Positions 45,718-54,572 of a DNA stretch of 64,000 nt are shown in pieces. Positions within the stretch are counted from its first letter, which is position 1; each line of letters begins with the position of its first letter. Source of the DNA: a virus; IMG/VR virus record IMGVR_UViG_3300023174_000078, positions 57,277 to 121,276 of that record, one strand, 5' to 3'. The position numbers and the translations under genes were made by a program. The notes below the pieces were generated by a model. The model did not search any database and had not been told where the DNA came from. It saw nothing but the letters and a program-made list of their open reading frames with translations.

Positions 45718-46088
45718 TTGATTTTGATAACGAAAACTTCATTAGCTACAAAACTCAGCTTAAAGACAATTTTATGTTTTTTCGTATGTTTCTTGCGGAT
45801 GACGTGGACGCTATCATAACTTATTTTATTTCGACGGGCGAAATTAGCTATACGGATTTATCTAAAATTTATGAAGGATTGTACCAGGCGCTTGTGCAGC
45901 TTATGGCGGCATATCCAAATAAAACTGCTAAATCACTTGATTCTATTCTTAAACTACCAAAAGGTAAGAACATTAATACTTGCGACACATTTAATTACCA
46001 TATAGTATTTAGATTATCACAAGTGCTGATGCATCTTTTAGCTGAAACCTCTTATATATTATCCGGAATAGATCCTGATGCTCCTTAA
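45714..46088 (+). CDS. Hypothetical helical protein
   Basis: 124 residues, all-helical, no known motif. Overlaps the next gene by 11 bp. Confidence 0.55.
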   Translation: MIDFDNENFISYKTQLKDNFMFFRMFLADDVDAIITYFISTGEISYTDLSKIYEGLYQALVQLMAAYPNKTAKSLDSILKLPKGKNINTCDTFNYHIVFRLSQVLMHLLAETSYILSGIDPDAP

Positions 46089-46662
46089 CTCTATAATCTG
46101 TGCAGACTGCGAAGAGATCATGGCCGTATACGAGCTGCATGACTTCTACTGCGAGAAGAGTAAGTTAGTGTTACAGATCGAAGAGCGTTTATGTTTGCAA
46201 TGCAGTAGCGCTGTATGGCAAATAGTTAATGTGTTTCCAGCCGATCATAACTTAGAGGTGGGGCGCAGCGAATCATTGGAAGTCAGCCTGACAAGTGACA
46301 GAGTCTCGCGCGCGCTTTCCGCTGCGCAGATAAACAGTCTGACCAAAGTATACTTCTTGGAAAAACTGAAAAATCTATGCCTAAATAAAAAAAATCACAT
46401 TTGGTACGACAAATTTGAAATAGAATTATGGGAGTCGCTATTAGGATTATCTGATAGTATTGAATTAGCTAAAGAAGAAATTTTCTTTTTAAAAAGCATA
46501 AGCGAGAGCCTTAATGTATGGGGGATTAACCCATCAAATTGGGCGGGCTTGGAAAAACAGCCCAGTCCACTTATAAATTTAAAAGCTTGGAAAGAGCTTT
46601 ACAACAACAGAAAACAACTCTTCAAAAAATCATTCTTGCATGAGCCGCAATCCAGTTCTTGA
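46078..46662 (+). CDS. Hypothetical protein with N-terminal zinc motif
   Basis: 194 residues. ICADCEEIM and LCLQCSSAVW give two CxxC pairs in the first 45 residues, a likely zinc ribbon; the rest is helical, Leu/Glu/Lys-rich. Overlaps the MoxR-type ATPase gene by 23 bp. Confidence 0.55.
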   Translation: MLLNSIICADCEEIMAVYELHDFYCEKSKLVLQIEERLCLQCSSAVWQIVNVFPADHNLEVGRSESLEVSLTSDRVSRALSAAQINSLTKVYFLEKLKNLCLNKKNHIWYDKFEIELWESLLGLSDSIELAKEEIFFLKSISESLNVWGINPSNWAGLEKQPSPLINLKAWKELYNNRKQLFKKSFLHEPQSSS

Positions 46663-47791
46663 AACACTAAGGAAAACACCGGATCTTAAAAATAAGATCA
46701 ATAGCATTCTCAAAAATAAATTTGTATATACAGAGCCTATCGCTGACATCTTGGCGTCGGCAATCTACAGCAAGCAAAACGTCATTCTTTATGGGCCTGG
46801 CGGGCATGGTAAGTCTGAGATGGTCGAGGAGGTTCTTTGCGGTCTCGGTCTGTGGGATCGTCACAATCCTGTTAATTCCGCAACTTTGATTCAATCCTTC
46901 GGTGAAGGTTTGACGGAAGATGCACTCTGGGGCGGTATTGATTTCCGCAAACTCAACTCTCCCACAGATCCGGAGATGTGGTTTAACGTTGAGAATAGTT
47001 TCCTCAAATACCCGGTTGCGGTATTCGAAGAATTATTTGACGCTCCAGCATTTTGTTTGTTGCCGCTGAAGCACACCATTCAGGCCGGGTTCCTGGCAAA
47101 GAACGGTAAGTCTTATCCCATGCAGACGGAGCTGATCATCGCTTGTACGAACCGTGATCCTTCCGAGATTGCCGAGATGGGCGAGACCTATCGCGCACTT
47201 CTGGAACGTTTTGTTCTGCGGCAAGAGGTAGCCTGGCCTGAATACAGCGCTGATACTTACTACAATCTGCTGGGTAAACATCCAAAAGTCCAGGAGCGCA
47301 TGAGCGACGAAACCCGTGGTGCGCTCGCCGGTATCTTGCAGGAATGCTTTGAGAATGGCGATTTCGTTTCTCCGCGTACCGCGATGAAGTGTGTCGATAT
47401 TATTTATGGTGCGGCAATCTCTCGTGGCTCTGACAGGATCGAGCCGCAAGATTTTCACGCCCTGCGCAATGTGGCTGGCTTCGGACAGACTGCGGATAAA
47501 TTCCAGGAAGATATCGAACGGCGTGTCGCGGAATCTGCCGCACAGCAGGCGCTTGCGGCGTACACGACTGAAATCATGGCGGAGATTAATAAAATCAAAC
47601 AAGGTACCATCAGTAAAGTTATCGACTGGTGTATACTGTCTCGGCGGTTGCTGGATCTTAAAGCTAAAGTTGGCGATGTCAGCGTGCCTGATTCGTTGTT
47701 TAATAAGCGAGATACCTTGATGGCTAACGCAGACGAGTTTTCGACAAAATGCTTGTTCGCGGCACGAGACGCAGTTCGACTTTCAAATTAA
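46640..47791 (+). CDS. MoxR-type AAA+ ATPase (pair 1)
   Basis: 383 residues. Walker A GPGGHGKSE (about 52-60), Walker B AVFEELFDAP, sensor-1 IIACTNRDPSEIAE, then RALLERFVLRQEVAWP (arginine finger region) are as in MoxR/RavA AAA proteins. Members act with VWA-domain partners in metal insertion or complex remodelling. It is followed 1 bp later by a VWA gene. Higher GC content and codon bias than the small genes before it. Confidence 0.85.
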   Translation: MSRNPVLETLRKTPDLKNKINSILKNKFVYTEPIADILASAIYSKQNVILYGPGGHGKSEMVEEVLCGLGLWDRHNPVNSATLIQSFGEGLTEDALWGGIDFRKLNSPTDPEMWFNVENSFLKYPVAVFEELFDAPAFCLLPLKHTIQAGFLAKNGKSYPMQTELIIACTNRDPSEIAEMGETYRALLERFVLRQEVAWPEYSADTYYNLLGKHPKVQERMSDETRGALAGILQECFENGDFVSPRTAMKCVDIIYGAAISRGSDRIEPQDFHALRNVAGFGQTADKFQEDIERRVAESAAQQALAAYTTEIMAEINKIKQGTISKVIDWCILSRRLLDLKAKVGDVSVPDSLFNKRDTLMANADEFSTKCLFAARDAVRLSN

Positions 47792-47792
47792 A

Positions 47793-49232
47793 ATGCAAAT
47801 CACAGTAGCTCCCGGCTACTTGCCGCCGTCTGATCGCGAGATTCAGACGGCGGCAGATACAGCCGAGTTAAAACTTAAGGTGCCTAGCTTTGTTAGGGAC
47901 GTATGTAATATAGCGGCAGGCGGTCAGTTTTTGTCGCAAGCAGAAATAGCGGGTAGCATCCAAGAAGAGTGGATGTCTACTAAAATAAAGAAAGATTACT
48001 GCAACGGGCAACACAAATTCATAAGAGGCGATAACAATAAAGCTTATACTAATTTTGCGGCAGCAAGATCTGATTTCTTTAAAGACAAAGAAAAATTGGC
48101 ACGCCGCACGCAAGATTCTATTAATGCCATGCCGCGTCTAGATGTTCCCGGGAATACTCCGTTGGAGCGGTCGGTAAATCTTATTAACCTGCTGGTGCGG
48201 CAACGTTATGGTAAGAAAGGCCCACCTGCTAACGGTCATTCTGATGACATACTGCGAGACTTGTTGTCGCAAGAAAACGTTGCTAAAGCCAAGCAAAATT
48301 TGGATACTGCTCGTAATCTGTCTGACGATGAGCAGGACTTACTTAGCCAGATAGCAGATCTTAAAAATAAACCAGAGCCAGAAGAAGGGCAAGATCCTAA
48401 TAGCGGCAAATTCGGTACTGGTATATCCGCCGGTACTGACACTAATTTTACAGCCAAGGGTAAACGTATCCTCGAGAACGCTATGCACCTTACCGACTCG
48501 CGACTCGCTGAGATTCTTGCTGTCAGCAGGAAAATGAAATCGTTTTCTAAATTACGGACATCTAAAATTCAGGAATTTACGCCAGATGTCGAAGGTAGTC
48601 AGGTGCGTAATCGCGCCATGCAGAATTATGGCGAATTAGCCAGAATGAAAGCATCGCAGTACGCTGATAAAGTCTATACTCCTCATCTATTTAATTATAG
48701 ATCTGTAACTCAGCAATACATGATTCGTGAGCGTGGTCGTTTCCTTGAAAAGAAACAACTGCTATACTTGTTGGTTGATTGCTCTGGCTCTATGACGGAA
48801 GACGATTCTTCTCGTATTAACATGGCGGCAGGTATTTTGATAAACAGACTTATGGCTGTTACTAAAGGTGACGCCAATGTTTACTGGCGTTTCTTCGATA
48901 CTGTAGCGCATGATGTTACTTTTGTGGATGATAAATTTAAGGCGCAAGCGTCTATCTCTAAGATCCTCGAGCAGGGACAGTACGAGGGCGGTGGGACAAA
49001 TTTTGATAACGCTATCCTTAGTGCCGTCGAGCATATTGAGAGTCTTAAGGAAACTATGAAATACGCTAAACCAGAAATCTTCATGGTTACTGATGGCGGC
49101 TGTCATTGTTCTCTCAGCCGTAAGGACCTGAAGGGTACTAAGCTGCATGTGGGTGTCGTGGCCGCCGAGCAGCCGCACCAGCTAAAAGCTTTAGCTGGTG
49201 CTACTGGTGGTGCGTATATTGATTTTTGTTAA
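47793..49232 (+). CDS. VWA-domain protein (CoxE/ViaA-like; pair 1)
   Basis: 479 residues. The first 300 are helical with Gln/Lys-rich parts; at about 329 LLVDCSGSM gives the MIDAS motif DxSxS, followed by the Thr (GGGTNFDNA) and Asp (MVTDGG) metal-ligand positions. The protein thus should bind a metal and a partner through it, and the preceding MoxR ATPase is the expected partner. A strong terminator follows. Confidence 0.85.
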   Translation: MQITVAPGYLPPSDREIQTAADTAELKLKVPSFVRDVCNIAAGGQFLSQAEIAGSIQEEWMSTKIKKDYCNGQHKFIRGDNNKAYTNFAAARSDFFKDKEKLARRTQDSINAMPRLDVPGNTPLERSVNLINLLVRQRYGKKGPPANGHSDDILRDLLSQENVAKAKQNLDTARNLSDDEQDLLSQIADLKNKPEPEEGQDPNSGKFGTGISAGTDTNFTAKGKRILENAMHLTDSRLAEILAVSRKMKSFSKLRTSKIQEFTPDVEGSQVRNRAMQNYGELARMKASQYADKVYTPHLFNYRSVTQQYMIRERGRFLEKKQLLYLLVDCSGSMTEDDSSRINMAAGILINRLMAVTKGDANVYWRFFDTVAHDVTFVDDKFKAQASISKILEQGQYEGGGTNFDNAILSAVEHIESLKETMKYAKPEIFMVTDGGCHCSLSRKDLKGTKLHVGVVAAEQPHQLKALAGATGGAYIDFC

Positions 49233-49249
49233 TCCTCGTGGTATGTGTA

Positions 49250-49291
49250 TTAAGGTGGTGGTATAGTCAAATACCACCACCTTAATTTTTT
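49250..49291 (+). terminator. Strong intrinsic terminator
   Basis: TTAAGGTGGTGGTAT (49250-49264) pairs with ATACCACCACCTTAA (49271-49285), 15 bp with a 6-nt loop, then TTTTTTA. Ends the MoxR/VWA unit. Confidence 0.85.
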
Positions 49292-49315
49292 ATTAGTTAG
49301 CGCTAGTTAAATAAT

Positions 49316-49396
49316 GCGGGTATGCGCAGAGAGGCCGAATGCACCTGTGTTACATACAGGAAATCACCGTTGGTTCGAATCCAACTACCCGTACCA
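49316..49396 (+). tRNA. tRNA-Val (anticodon UAC)
   Basis: 81 nt with encoded CCA. Acceptor GCGGGTA/TACCCGT, anticodon stem CCTGT/ACAGG with loop GTTACAT, T-arm GTTGG-TTCGAAT-CCAAC. The D-loop (AGAGAGGCCGAAT) is long and resembles class II tRNAs, and the variable region is eight bases, so the identity is less certain than for the others. Confidence 0.7.
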
Positions 49397-49411
49397 TTTT
49401 AGAATTACAAC

Positions 49412-49651
49412 ATGAGAAAACCCAAGTTGACATACATACATGTCAATCAGCATAAGATTCGCGCTAATAAAACTAAGGGCGCGAATGAACCTGTTATTAC
49501 CGTCAAGCAAGGTAGAAAAAATACATATTGCTACAGAGTAAAAATTCACGGACCTAGTGAAGTTGTTTACTCTGGAAACGATACTACTTTACTGGCTTGC
49601 GGTGCTAGAGTAGCTATCGTAACAGAAAGTGCAGTTGAGATTTTAGAGTAA
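49412..49651 (+). CDS. Small basic hypothetical protein
   Basis: 79 residues, beta-rich, basic (KLTYIHVNQHKIRANKTKG). Perhaps nucleic-acid binding; no family recognised. Follows the tRNA by 15 bp. Confidence 0.55.
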   Translation: MRKPKLTYIHVNQHKIRANKTKGANEPVITVKQGRKNTYCYRVKIHGPSEVVYSGNDTTLLACGARVAIVTESAVEILE

Positions 49652-49699
49652 GTTTTTATTTAGCTTATACGGCGTACACAATCTTTTTGTAAAAACAAT

Positions 49700-50017
49700 A
49701 TGAGTAAAAAAACACAGACTGATATTAGCGAAATGGTGGCGGTCAATCGCGTAGGTTGGGAGGCTATCAGACATAAAGATGGTTGGTGGGTTGGTACTGA
49801 CAAAGGTGTAACTTGCTACGGCGATCACCAAATTGCCCGGATGGCCCTAACTATGATTTGGCAACGTGATGGTGGTGGTCCGCTAAAGTTTAAGATTGAA
49901 AAATATACACATGTAGCCGATAAGCAAGCAACGCCTGATTACGTGCCAAAATATGGCGCTGTTGAAGCTTTACGTAATTACGAGCGACGGAAGACACGTA
50001 CGCGCGTTAAATCATGA
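49700..50017 (+). CDS. Hypothetical protein
   Basis: 105 residues, Trp/Gly/Lys-rich centre (WEAIRHKDGWWVGTDKG) and basic tail. Overlaps the next gene by 4 bp. Confidence 0.55.
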   Translation: MSKKTQTDISEMVAVNRVGWEAIRHKDGWWVGTDKGVTCYGDHQIARMALTMIWQRDGGGPLKFKIEKYTHVADKQATPDYVPKYGAVEALRNYERRKTRTRVKS

Positions 50018-50220
50018 TACATGAATTTAATAATCCTATTCTGGCGCATACGCCTCTCGGCGTAGGGTATGTTTGGTATGTGCGAGATACAGGCATGCAT
50101 GAAAATGATCAGTTCGCTGTTATTTTAAAAGATGGTGGTAAGATTGTGCACTTATTAAGTCATCAAATCCGAATTCATTCTAATAATACGTTTGACATTA
50201 CCAAAGACGAGTCTAATTGA
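50014..50220 (+). CDS. Small hypothetical protein
   Basis: 68 residues, predicted beta-barrel-like (GVGYVWYVRDTG...FAVILKDGG...LLSHQIRIH). The stop is 6 bp before tRNA-Ser. Confidence 0.5.
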   Translation: MIHEFNNPILAHTPLGVGYVWYVRDTGMHENDQFAVILKDGGKIVHLLSHQIRIHSNNTFDITKDESN

Positions 50221-50226
50221 TAATAT

Positions 50227-50314
50227 GGGAAGGTGGTAGAGCGGTTTATTGCACTGGTCTTGAAAACCGGAGTGCTGCAAGGCACCGTGGGTTCGAATCC
50301 CACCCTTCCCGCCA
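50227..50314 (+). tRNA. tRNA-Ser (anticodon UGA)
   Basis: 88 nt, class II, with encoded CCA. Acceptor GGGAAGG/CCTTCCC, anticodon stem CTGGT/ACCGG with loop CTTGAAA giving TGA, long variable arm with GTGC/GCAC stem, T-arm GTGGG-TTCGAAT-CCCAC. Confidence 0.93.
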
Positions 50315-50323
50315 ATTTTAAAT

Positions 50324-50399
50324 CACAGGGTGGACAAGTGGTTAAGTCGCTTGGCTCATAACCAAGAGATCGAGGGTTCGACTCCCTCCCCTGTAACCA
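50324..50399 (+). tRNA. tRNA-Met (anticodon CAU), initiator-like
   Basis: 76 nt with encoded CCA. Acceptor positions 2-7 pair (ACAGGG/CCCTGT) while position 1 C faces position 72 A, the unpaired C1.A72 of bacterial initiator tRNA. D-stem has A11-T24 (purine-pyrimidine), also an initiator mark. Anticodon stem CTTGG/CCAAG has two, not three, consecutive G-C pairs next to the loop CTCATAA. Two of three initiator determinants are thus present. Confidence 0.85.
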
Positions 50400-50407
50400 A
50401 TTCAAGT

Positions 50408-50830
50408 ATGAGCGAAAAAGAAACACATCCACCATATCCCCCTTATGAAATTCTTCCGATAGATCCGGAAAAAAATCCGCCCGAAACAATTGAAGAATTA
50501 GAAATTCTTATAGATAAGCTGCAGGGTAAGTCTGCAAGTATTAAGCAGCAATTAGAAGTGATTGCGATTCGCGAGAAGCAGGGGCTAGCAGTAGACTATT
50601 CCAGAGTAAAACGCGCGATGTTTGCCAGGACGCAGACTAACAGATCGATTGCAGCTTTACAACGTATTGTTAAAAACAAGCGCCAGCAAGCAGCGCTTAA
50701 GTCAGGAAGCCCGTTCGAGAAATTCTTTTTCGAGGTTGCAAAGGCAAAACTTTCGGCGGATATGCTGACTGCCCTTATGGACGATGCGTTCCTTAAAATG
50801 CGAGAAGCCGAAAGATCAAACAGCGATTAA
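50408..50830 (+). CDS. Helical hypothetical protein
   Basis: 140 residues from ATG 50408, 8 bp behind the tRNA. Pro-rich N-terminus, then all helical with a coiled-coil region (IEELEILIDKLQGKSASIKQQL) and basic segments. No family recognised. Confidence 0.6.
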   Translation: MSEKETHPPYPPYEILPIDPEKNPPETIEELEILIDKLQGKSASIKQQLEVIAIREKQGLAVDYSRVKRAMFARTQTNRSIAALQRIVKNKRQQAALKSGSPFEKFFFEVAKAKLSADMLTALMDDAFLKMREAERSNSD

Positions 50831-50840
50831 TTATTCTTTT

Positions 50841-50857
50841 GTGCTATATAATTATGT
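50841..50857 (+). promoter_or_regulatory. Shared TATATAAT motif, copy 4
   Basis: GTGCTATATAATTATGT, ten bases after a stop codon in the 117-bp gap before 50948. Two TTGACA hexamers (50857 and 50906) follow in the same gap but lack convincing -10 partners. Confidence 0.45.
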
Positions 50858-50947
50858 TGACAAAACTTATTAATCAGATATTTTTATAAGTCTGAAAGTT
50901 TTACGTTGACAAGTTGTTTAATTAATTAACTATTAAGAAATATAACC

Positions 50948-51238
50948 ATGCACACAGAACTCATCGCACAATCCCTTGTGGCACGGCTTCATGCCGATGG
51001 CCTGAAAATTCAACAAGTCGAGCAAAGTGAAGTCGACGGTAACCTGGAAATTACCATCACTACACAACAACTCAATGGCTTAAAATCGCTAACGGTCCGT
51101 ATGCAAGAGGTTGAGGTTTCTCATCCGCTGACTGCAGACTTTGGTTTACTAGGTCCTGATGAGGGCTTTGTAGATCATGAAGACCACAGCCCAGATCAAC
51201 TTAGAGAGCTGGCGCTGGCGGCAGACGAAGAAATGTGA
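50948..51238 (+). CDS. Hypothetical acidic protein
   Basis: 96 residues. The first 60 form a small alpha/beta domain (IAQSLVARLHADGLKIQQVEQ...LEITITTQQL), the rest is acidic. Preceded by an AT-rich regulatory gap, so probably first in its unit. Function unknown. Confidence 0.55.
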   Translation: MHTELIAQSLVARLHADGLKIQQVEQSEVDGNLEITITTQQLNGLKSLTVRMQEVEVSHPLTADFGLLGPDEGFVDHEDHSPDQLRELALAADEEM

Positions 51239-51271
51239 TTGTCAGTCGCCCATACCTGTGTAACATACAGT

Positions 51272-51736
51272 ATGGGCGACGATCAATTCTCTAGATTAAA
51301 AGGTAGAAGTTTAGTTAACTCGCTAAACGCGCATATTATTTTCAGCTTATTTTTAGCTGGTATAAGCATAGCAATCGCAGCTATTTCTTTCATAGGCTTA
51401 CTATTCAGCCCTGCTTTTATTTTACTTATTGTATTATTCACAGGCATAAGTTTGCAGCTTTTCAGACATTTGAAAAAAGTCAGCGAGGCGCGGCAAAAGT
51501 TAAGTAGAGCTCTTTATACCATAGACGACAAAGCGTACGTCTGGGACTTAGAAAACGTCAGAGATAAACTGATGGCGCGAATTATTCAAGAAGGCAAGTG
51601 TCCCTGGAACGAAGGACTTTGCAATTCGCCTAACCCATGTTTTTGTACCCAGCAAAAAGAGCATCTAAAGGATATGAATTTAGATACCGACAAAAAACAA
51701 AAGATACTATTGAATGAGTACGACGCAGGAACGTGA
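51272..51736 (+). CDS. Two-helix membrane protein with Cys-rich tail
   Basis: 154 residues from ATG 51272. Two adjacent hydrophobic helices (about 25-47 and 50-71), then a soluble domain with CPWNEGLCNSPNPCFC, four Cys that may bind metal. Overlaps the next gene by 23 bp. Confidence 0.6.
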   Translation: MGDDQFSRLKGRSLVNSLNAHIIFSLFLAGISIAIAAISFIGLLFSPAFILLIVLFTGISLQLFRHLKKVSEARQKLSRALYTIDDKAYVWDLENVRDKLMARIIQEGKCPWNEGLCNSPNPCFCTQQKEHLKDMNLDTDKKQKILLNEYDAGT

Positions 51737-52973
51737 CAGGGAGTTTCAACAGCAAGTTACCGCTTTGCTAAAGTGTTTTAAATACCTAGAGCTTTATGAA
51801 AAAACGCAGATTGATTCCACAGGATTTTTCATCAAGCAATTAAATAGGCGAGTTACCATCCAAAGAAAAACAAACATTACCCCGGATAATAAATCGGATG
51901 TAATAATTAAAAATAAATTACAATTAGTACCTGCTGTTTTAGATTTAGCTTTTACTACTGATAGTGCTAAAGATTTTAAGAGTGCATTATTTTCTTGTCC
52001 GTTTGATTCCGATGTCTTAAACAACGTGGAAGCCAGAATTTCTGGAGTAGATTTAGATGATACTATGGGCGTGTGGTATCAGAATAAAGAAAGAGGGCAA
52101 CAGACTTACGATCTATTAAACGCCGATCAAAAGGTTGCGCGTACATCGCTACAGCAGCTGCGCTGGAAAGCGTATCATTCTAAAAATGAGCACGAAGATA
52201 TTATTTACGTACATTTTCCCGGAAACGATTCTTGGTTAGCTGTGTACTTTGCTTCTTTATCAAGTGATTCGGACGCAATACAAATTCTGGATAAGCACAA
52301 TGGTTTTATTGTTGATACACACGATTTAAAATATGATAGGTATGCGGAAACTTTTTCTTCTGAGTACTCCATAAGCTCTACAACTTATAGTATTGAGCCG
52401 TCTCTAGATAAAGATTCTTTCTTTGACTTGTCGGAAATGGCGTGTGCTTTAGATTTTGTAGCAGATGCGTTCAAAGAAGATCAAGACGATCCGTATATTG
52501 ATGCTGATCTGTTAGATTCTGAGGCGTTAAACTTCTTGAGCGGATCGGAAGATGAGCTTGAGAGGTTATTAATTTTAATTTGTCACGCAGCAATACCTAT
52601 GCAGCATTGGGACGAGCTAGAGCCGTTTGAGATTCTCGCGGATAGTGCGATGAATGATGGCGAATCCGCGTCTATAAATTATGATTCAATGAGTTATGAC
52701 ACCTGGGCGCATGTAAAAGATCGCTTGGGTGATAAGCTAGTATTTGTAGAACGCGCCTTTGACGCTGCGTTAGATCAAAATCAACCATGCGGCCATACAT
52801 GGGAGTACAACGATGGACCTTATGACAGGCGGTCTGGGTATGACTGCAGCCCGTGCCGCTTAAGTTTTCAGATACCTGCTCCATCTGCGCACGAACAGAT
52901 TTGTGCAAAAATTGAAATTAAGAAGCTAGCGCACATACTAAGCAAAGACACAATTGATGGATTGTTAAAATAG
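51714..52973 (+). CDS. Large hypothetical protein
   Basis: 419 residues, acidic (many Asp, Ser), soluble. It contains a His/Cys-containing C-terminal segment (CGHTWEYNDGPYDRRSGYDCSPCRL) that may bind zinc. I see no known catalytic motif. The location before the second MoxR/VWA pair is the only hint of function. Confidence 0.65.
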   Translation: MSTTQERDREFQQQVTALLKCFKYLELYEKTQIDSTGFFIKQLNRRVTIQRKTNITPDNKSDVIIKNKLQLVPAVLDLAFTTDSAKDFKSALFSCPFDSDVLNNVEARISGVDLDDTMGVWYQNKERGQQTYDLLNADQKVARTSLQQLRWKAYHSKNEHEDIIYVHFPGNDSWLAVYFASLSSDSDAIQILDKHNGFIVDTHDLKYDRYAETFSSEYSISSTTYSIEPSLDKDSFFDLSEMACALDFVADAFKEDQDDPYIDADLLDSEALNFLSGSEDELERLLILICHAAIPMQHWDELEPFEILADSAMNDGESASINYDSMSYDTWAHVKDRLGDKLVFVERAFDAALDQNQPCGHTWEYNDGPYDRRSGYDCSPCRLSFQIPAPSAHEQICAKIEIKKLAHILSKDTIDGLLK

Positions 52974-52986
52974 AAATATACAAACA

Positions 52987-53460
52987 ATGAATGGTTACGA
53001 GGACACAGAAGCTCTAAAATATAATAAAGAATTATCTAATCTGGCTGCCCCTACATTGGAGGAGCGGGAAGAGTTTATTAAATGGCTAGACTACATTCAG
53101 ACTGTTTGTATGAATGTATTTTATGCTACGGCTCCCGCTACACTGTGGGAGTCTAACGATGTATTTAACTTTGTATTAGTCGGGCAAACCGATAAACGTA
53201 ATACAGAAATTGCTAGAGGGTTATACTGCATCGATTTGCATTCTGCATTTGATGAAACATTTAGAAATCCTATTGCTTTAGCTTTTGCACATCTAGCTAA
53301 AGCGCCAGAGCATTTTACGTATGTGCCTAGCATTCTAAGTGTGGTTTTACCAAAGCCTACTGCGCATGAGATTTTCTCGGCCAAAATGTTTTTTAGAAAA
53401 CTGATTAATGATAATGTAGAAAATCAAGAATTGTGCGACTGGGCCTCTAAACTTAAATAA
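52987..53460 (+). CDS. Hypothetical protein
   Basis: 157 residues, helical, no motif recognised. Ends 2 bp before the second MoxR-type ATPase. Confidence 0.6.
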   Translation: MNGYEDTEALKYNKELSNLAAPTLEEREEFIKWLDYIQTVCMNVFYATAPATLWESNDVFNFVLVGQTDKRNTEIARGLYCIDLHSAFDETFRNPIALAFAHLAKAPEHFTYVPSILSVVLPKPTAHEIFSAKMFFRKLINDNVENQELCDWASKLK

Positions 53461-53462
53461 AA

Positions 53463-54572
53463 ATGTCAAACCTAAACATCGACTCTGTGAGCCCCAAGCG
53501 GGCATATGACCTAGCAAATGAAATGGTTAAACTACGGACGATTCCGTTCTTTTTCCACGGCAGACCTGGAATTGGTAAATCTGATATTGTGGAGCAGTTG
53601 GCGCAGGCCAACAATATGAAATTGGAAATTCTGATGTTAACACAGATCGATTCACAAGATCTGCGTGGTATTCAGTATCCAGACGCAGCCAGCAAACGAA
53701 TGGTCTACTATCCTCCAGAATTTCTGCCGGGGCCTGAATCGCCGCCGACTCTTCTGTTTCTGGATGAGTTGACCGGCGCGGAGCCGCGTTTGCAAGTTTC
53801 AGCGTACCAGCTCCTCCTATCCCGGCGAATTGGTAGTTACCATCTGCCAGATAACTGCTATGTTTGTGCTGCGGGTAATGGACCTGCTGACGGGGCGATT
53901 GCTTACGAAATGGGTACTGCCTTAGCTTCCCGCTTGCTGCACATTGCCGTGCAAGCAGAACCTCGTTCGTGGATTGCGTGGGCATTAGCCAATAATATTC
54001 ACAGTAGTATTATTACGTTGATTCAACTTAAGGGCGACCTGTTGGAGCAAACAGATTCGCAACTTGATCGTGGCGATTTAATTGGTCCCAACCCTCGGGC
54101 TTGGGCTCGTGCTTCTTCTATTATGCATAGTGTGGGTGCGCAAAACCGTTCTATCGCTGAGCCTCTCATCGAGGGCTTAGTCGGCAAATCGGCGGCAGCT
54201 GATCTTTTTCTCACTGCTGAGGAAATGAAAGACTTACCGTCTCCGGAAAAAATTCTAGCAATGGATGAGAAGGAATTTGGCAAGATTGTGCCTAAATCCA
54301 TTCCCAGCCTTTACGGGCTGACATACTCGCTTGTAGCGTACGCCTCTGATTTGGCGGATATGCGCAAAGCTATTAAATTCTTAGACATAACGGTTGAACG
54401 TGCCAAGGATTTACCTGCCGCAGACTGTATGTCATTGGGCATGGAACTTCTGATGGAGAAAGCCATAAAATCACGTCTTGATAATGAGCTCATGGAAAGT
54501 AAAGAATTCATTGATAATTACGACAGGGTCAAAGATGTGTATTCTGTTTCATCCAACGGTAAAGACAAATAA
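53463..54572 (+). CDS. MoxR-type AAA+ ATPase (pair 2)
   Basis: 369 residues. Walker A HGRPGIGKSD (32-41), Walker B TLLFLDELTGAEP, sensor-1 CYVCAAGNGPAD, then an Arg-containing region (LASRLLHIAVQA) typical of MoxR proteins. Quite different from the ATPase at 46640, so the pairs are not simple duplicates. Stop and start of the next gene share a base. Confidence 0.85.
   Translation: MSNLNIDSVSPKRAYDLANEMVKLRTIPFFFHGRPGIGKSDIVEQLAQANNMKLEILMLTQIDSQDLRGIQYPDAASKRMVYYPPEFLPGPESPPTLLFLDELTGAEPRLQVSAYQLLLSRRIGSYHLPDNCYVCAAGNGPADGAIAYEMGTALASRLLHIAVQAEPRSWIAWALANNIHSSIITLIQLKGDLLEQTDSQLDRGDLIGPNPRAWARASSIMHSVGAQNRSIAEPLIEGLVGKSAAADLFLTAEEMKDLPSPEKILAMDEKEFGKIVPKSIPSLYGLTYSLVAYASDLADMRKAIKFLDITVERAKDLPAADCMSLGMELLMEKAIKSRLDNELMESKEFIDNYDRVKDVYSVSSNGKDK

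Noticed and set aside
47033-47602. 189-codon minus-strand ORF
   Set aside because: Antisense to the MoxR ATPase of pair 1, with no recognisable motif.
50857-50936. Two TTGACA hexamers as sigma70 promoters before 50948
   Set aside because: Neither has a convincing -10 at 16-18 bp; left as a remark under the TATATAAT motif.
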